Origin: Cheilinus undulatus
Taxonomy: Eukaryota > Chordata > Actinopteri > Labriformes > Labridae
DNA length: 64,000 bases
Direction of reading: 5' to 3'
Assembly: GCF_018320785.1 (NCBI RefSeq)
Contig: NC_054886.1
Location: forward strand, 33,215,732 to 33,279,731
Program-made: the position numbers and the translations under genes
In this document: positions 63,944 to 64,000 of the stretch, piece after piece
Layout: every line of letters starts with the position of its first letter
How positions within the stretch are numbered: the stretch's first letter is position 1
Notes under the pieces: generated by a model
What the model was told of the DNA's origin: nothing
The model's database searches: none
The model's input: only the letters and a program-made list of their open reading frames with translations

Positions 63944-64000
63944 GTAAGACTGTAATAATATCATTCTTTGATATTGTATTCTAGATTCTGAAAATTATTA

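Overview
The window looks like teleost fish nuclear DNA, most likely a percomorph. Its genes have GT-AG introns that are nearly all phase 1. It contains Fc-receptor-like and butyrophilin-like immunoglobulin-superfamily (IgSF) genes and a ladderlectin/nattectin-type C-type lectin. It is also crowded with TIR elements (hAT, Tc1/mariner, piggyBac, Harbinger-like) and LINE fragments typical of fish. I see no prokaryotic genes, CRISPR array, rRNA or convincing tRNA gene.

Layout. 0-5.1 kb: degenerate T-rich/A-rich repeats, then a C-type lectin gene on the + strand (exons 1644-4833). 7.0-31.6 kb, + strand: four small genes, A (7770-11973), B (16753-20305), C (23280-25147) and D (30406-31563). Each has a conserved 5' region (TATA box in A and D), a 31-nt first coding part, one transmembrane exon and one cytoplasmic exon. 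That last exon is a coiled coil in A, B and D, and is truncated in C. C and D lie in a tandem duplication of about 5-6 kb (22.5-28.8 kb and 29.1-34.3 kb). Several transposons are present in only one of the two blocks. 34.4-35.3 kb: a hAT element that contains a piece of an Fc-receptor-like transmembrane exon. 37.3-42.9 kb, - strand: gene E, an Fc-receptor-like protein with two Ig domains and a YxN-motif tail. 45.6-51.5 kb, - strand: gene G, a butyrophilin-like protein (IgV-IgC-TM-coiled coil) ending in about 20 copies of a hexapeptide. 53.7-55.4 kb, - strand: gene H, another membrane/coiled-coil gene with a doubtful N-terminus. 57.3 kb to the right edge, + strand: gene F, an Fc-receptor-like gene in opposite orientation to E, with an ITIM in its tail. 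Gene F has a Tc1 transposon in an intron and continues past the window.

How the genes fit together. This looks like an immune-receptor cluster with Ig receptors of contrasting tails (E with YxN motifs, F with an ITIM), a butyrophilin-like gene and a soluble-type lectin. Alongside them is a multigene family of small proteins without ectodomains: a short N-terminus, a TM segment and a coiled coil. Their coil resembles butyrophilin-type cytoplasmic coils. This family is the best candidate here for something not well described. Exon coordinates come from reading splice sites and phases by eye. All assembled frames close correctly except at the uncertain ends noted for the lectin, E and H.
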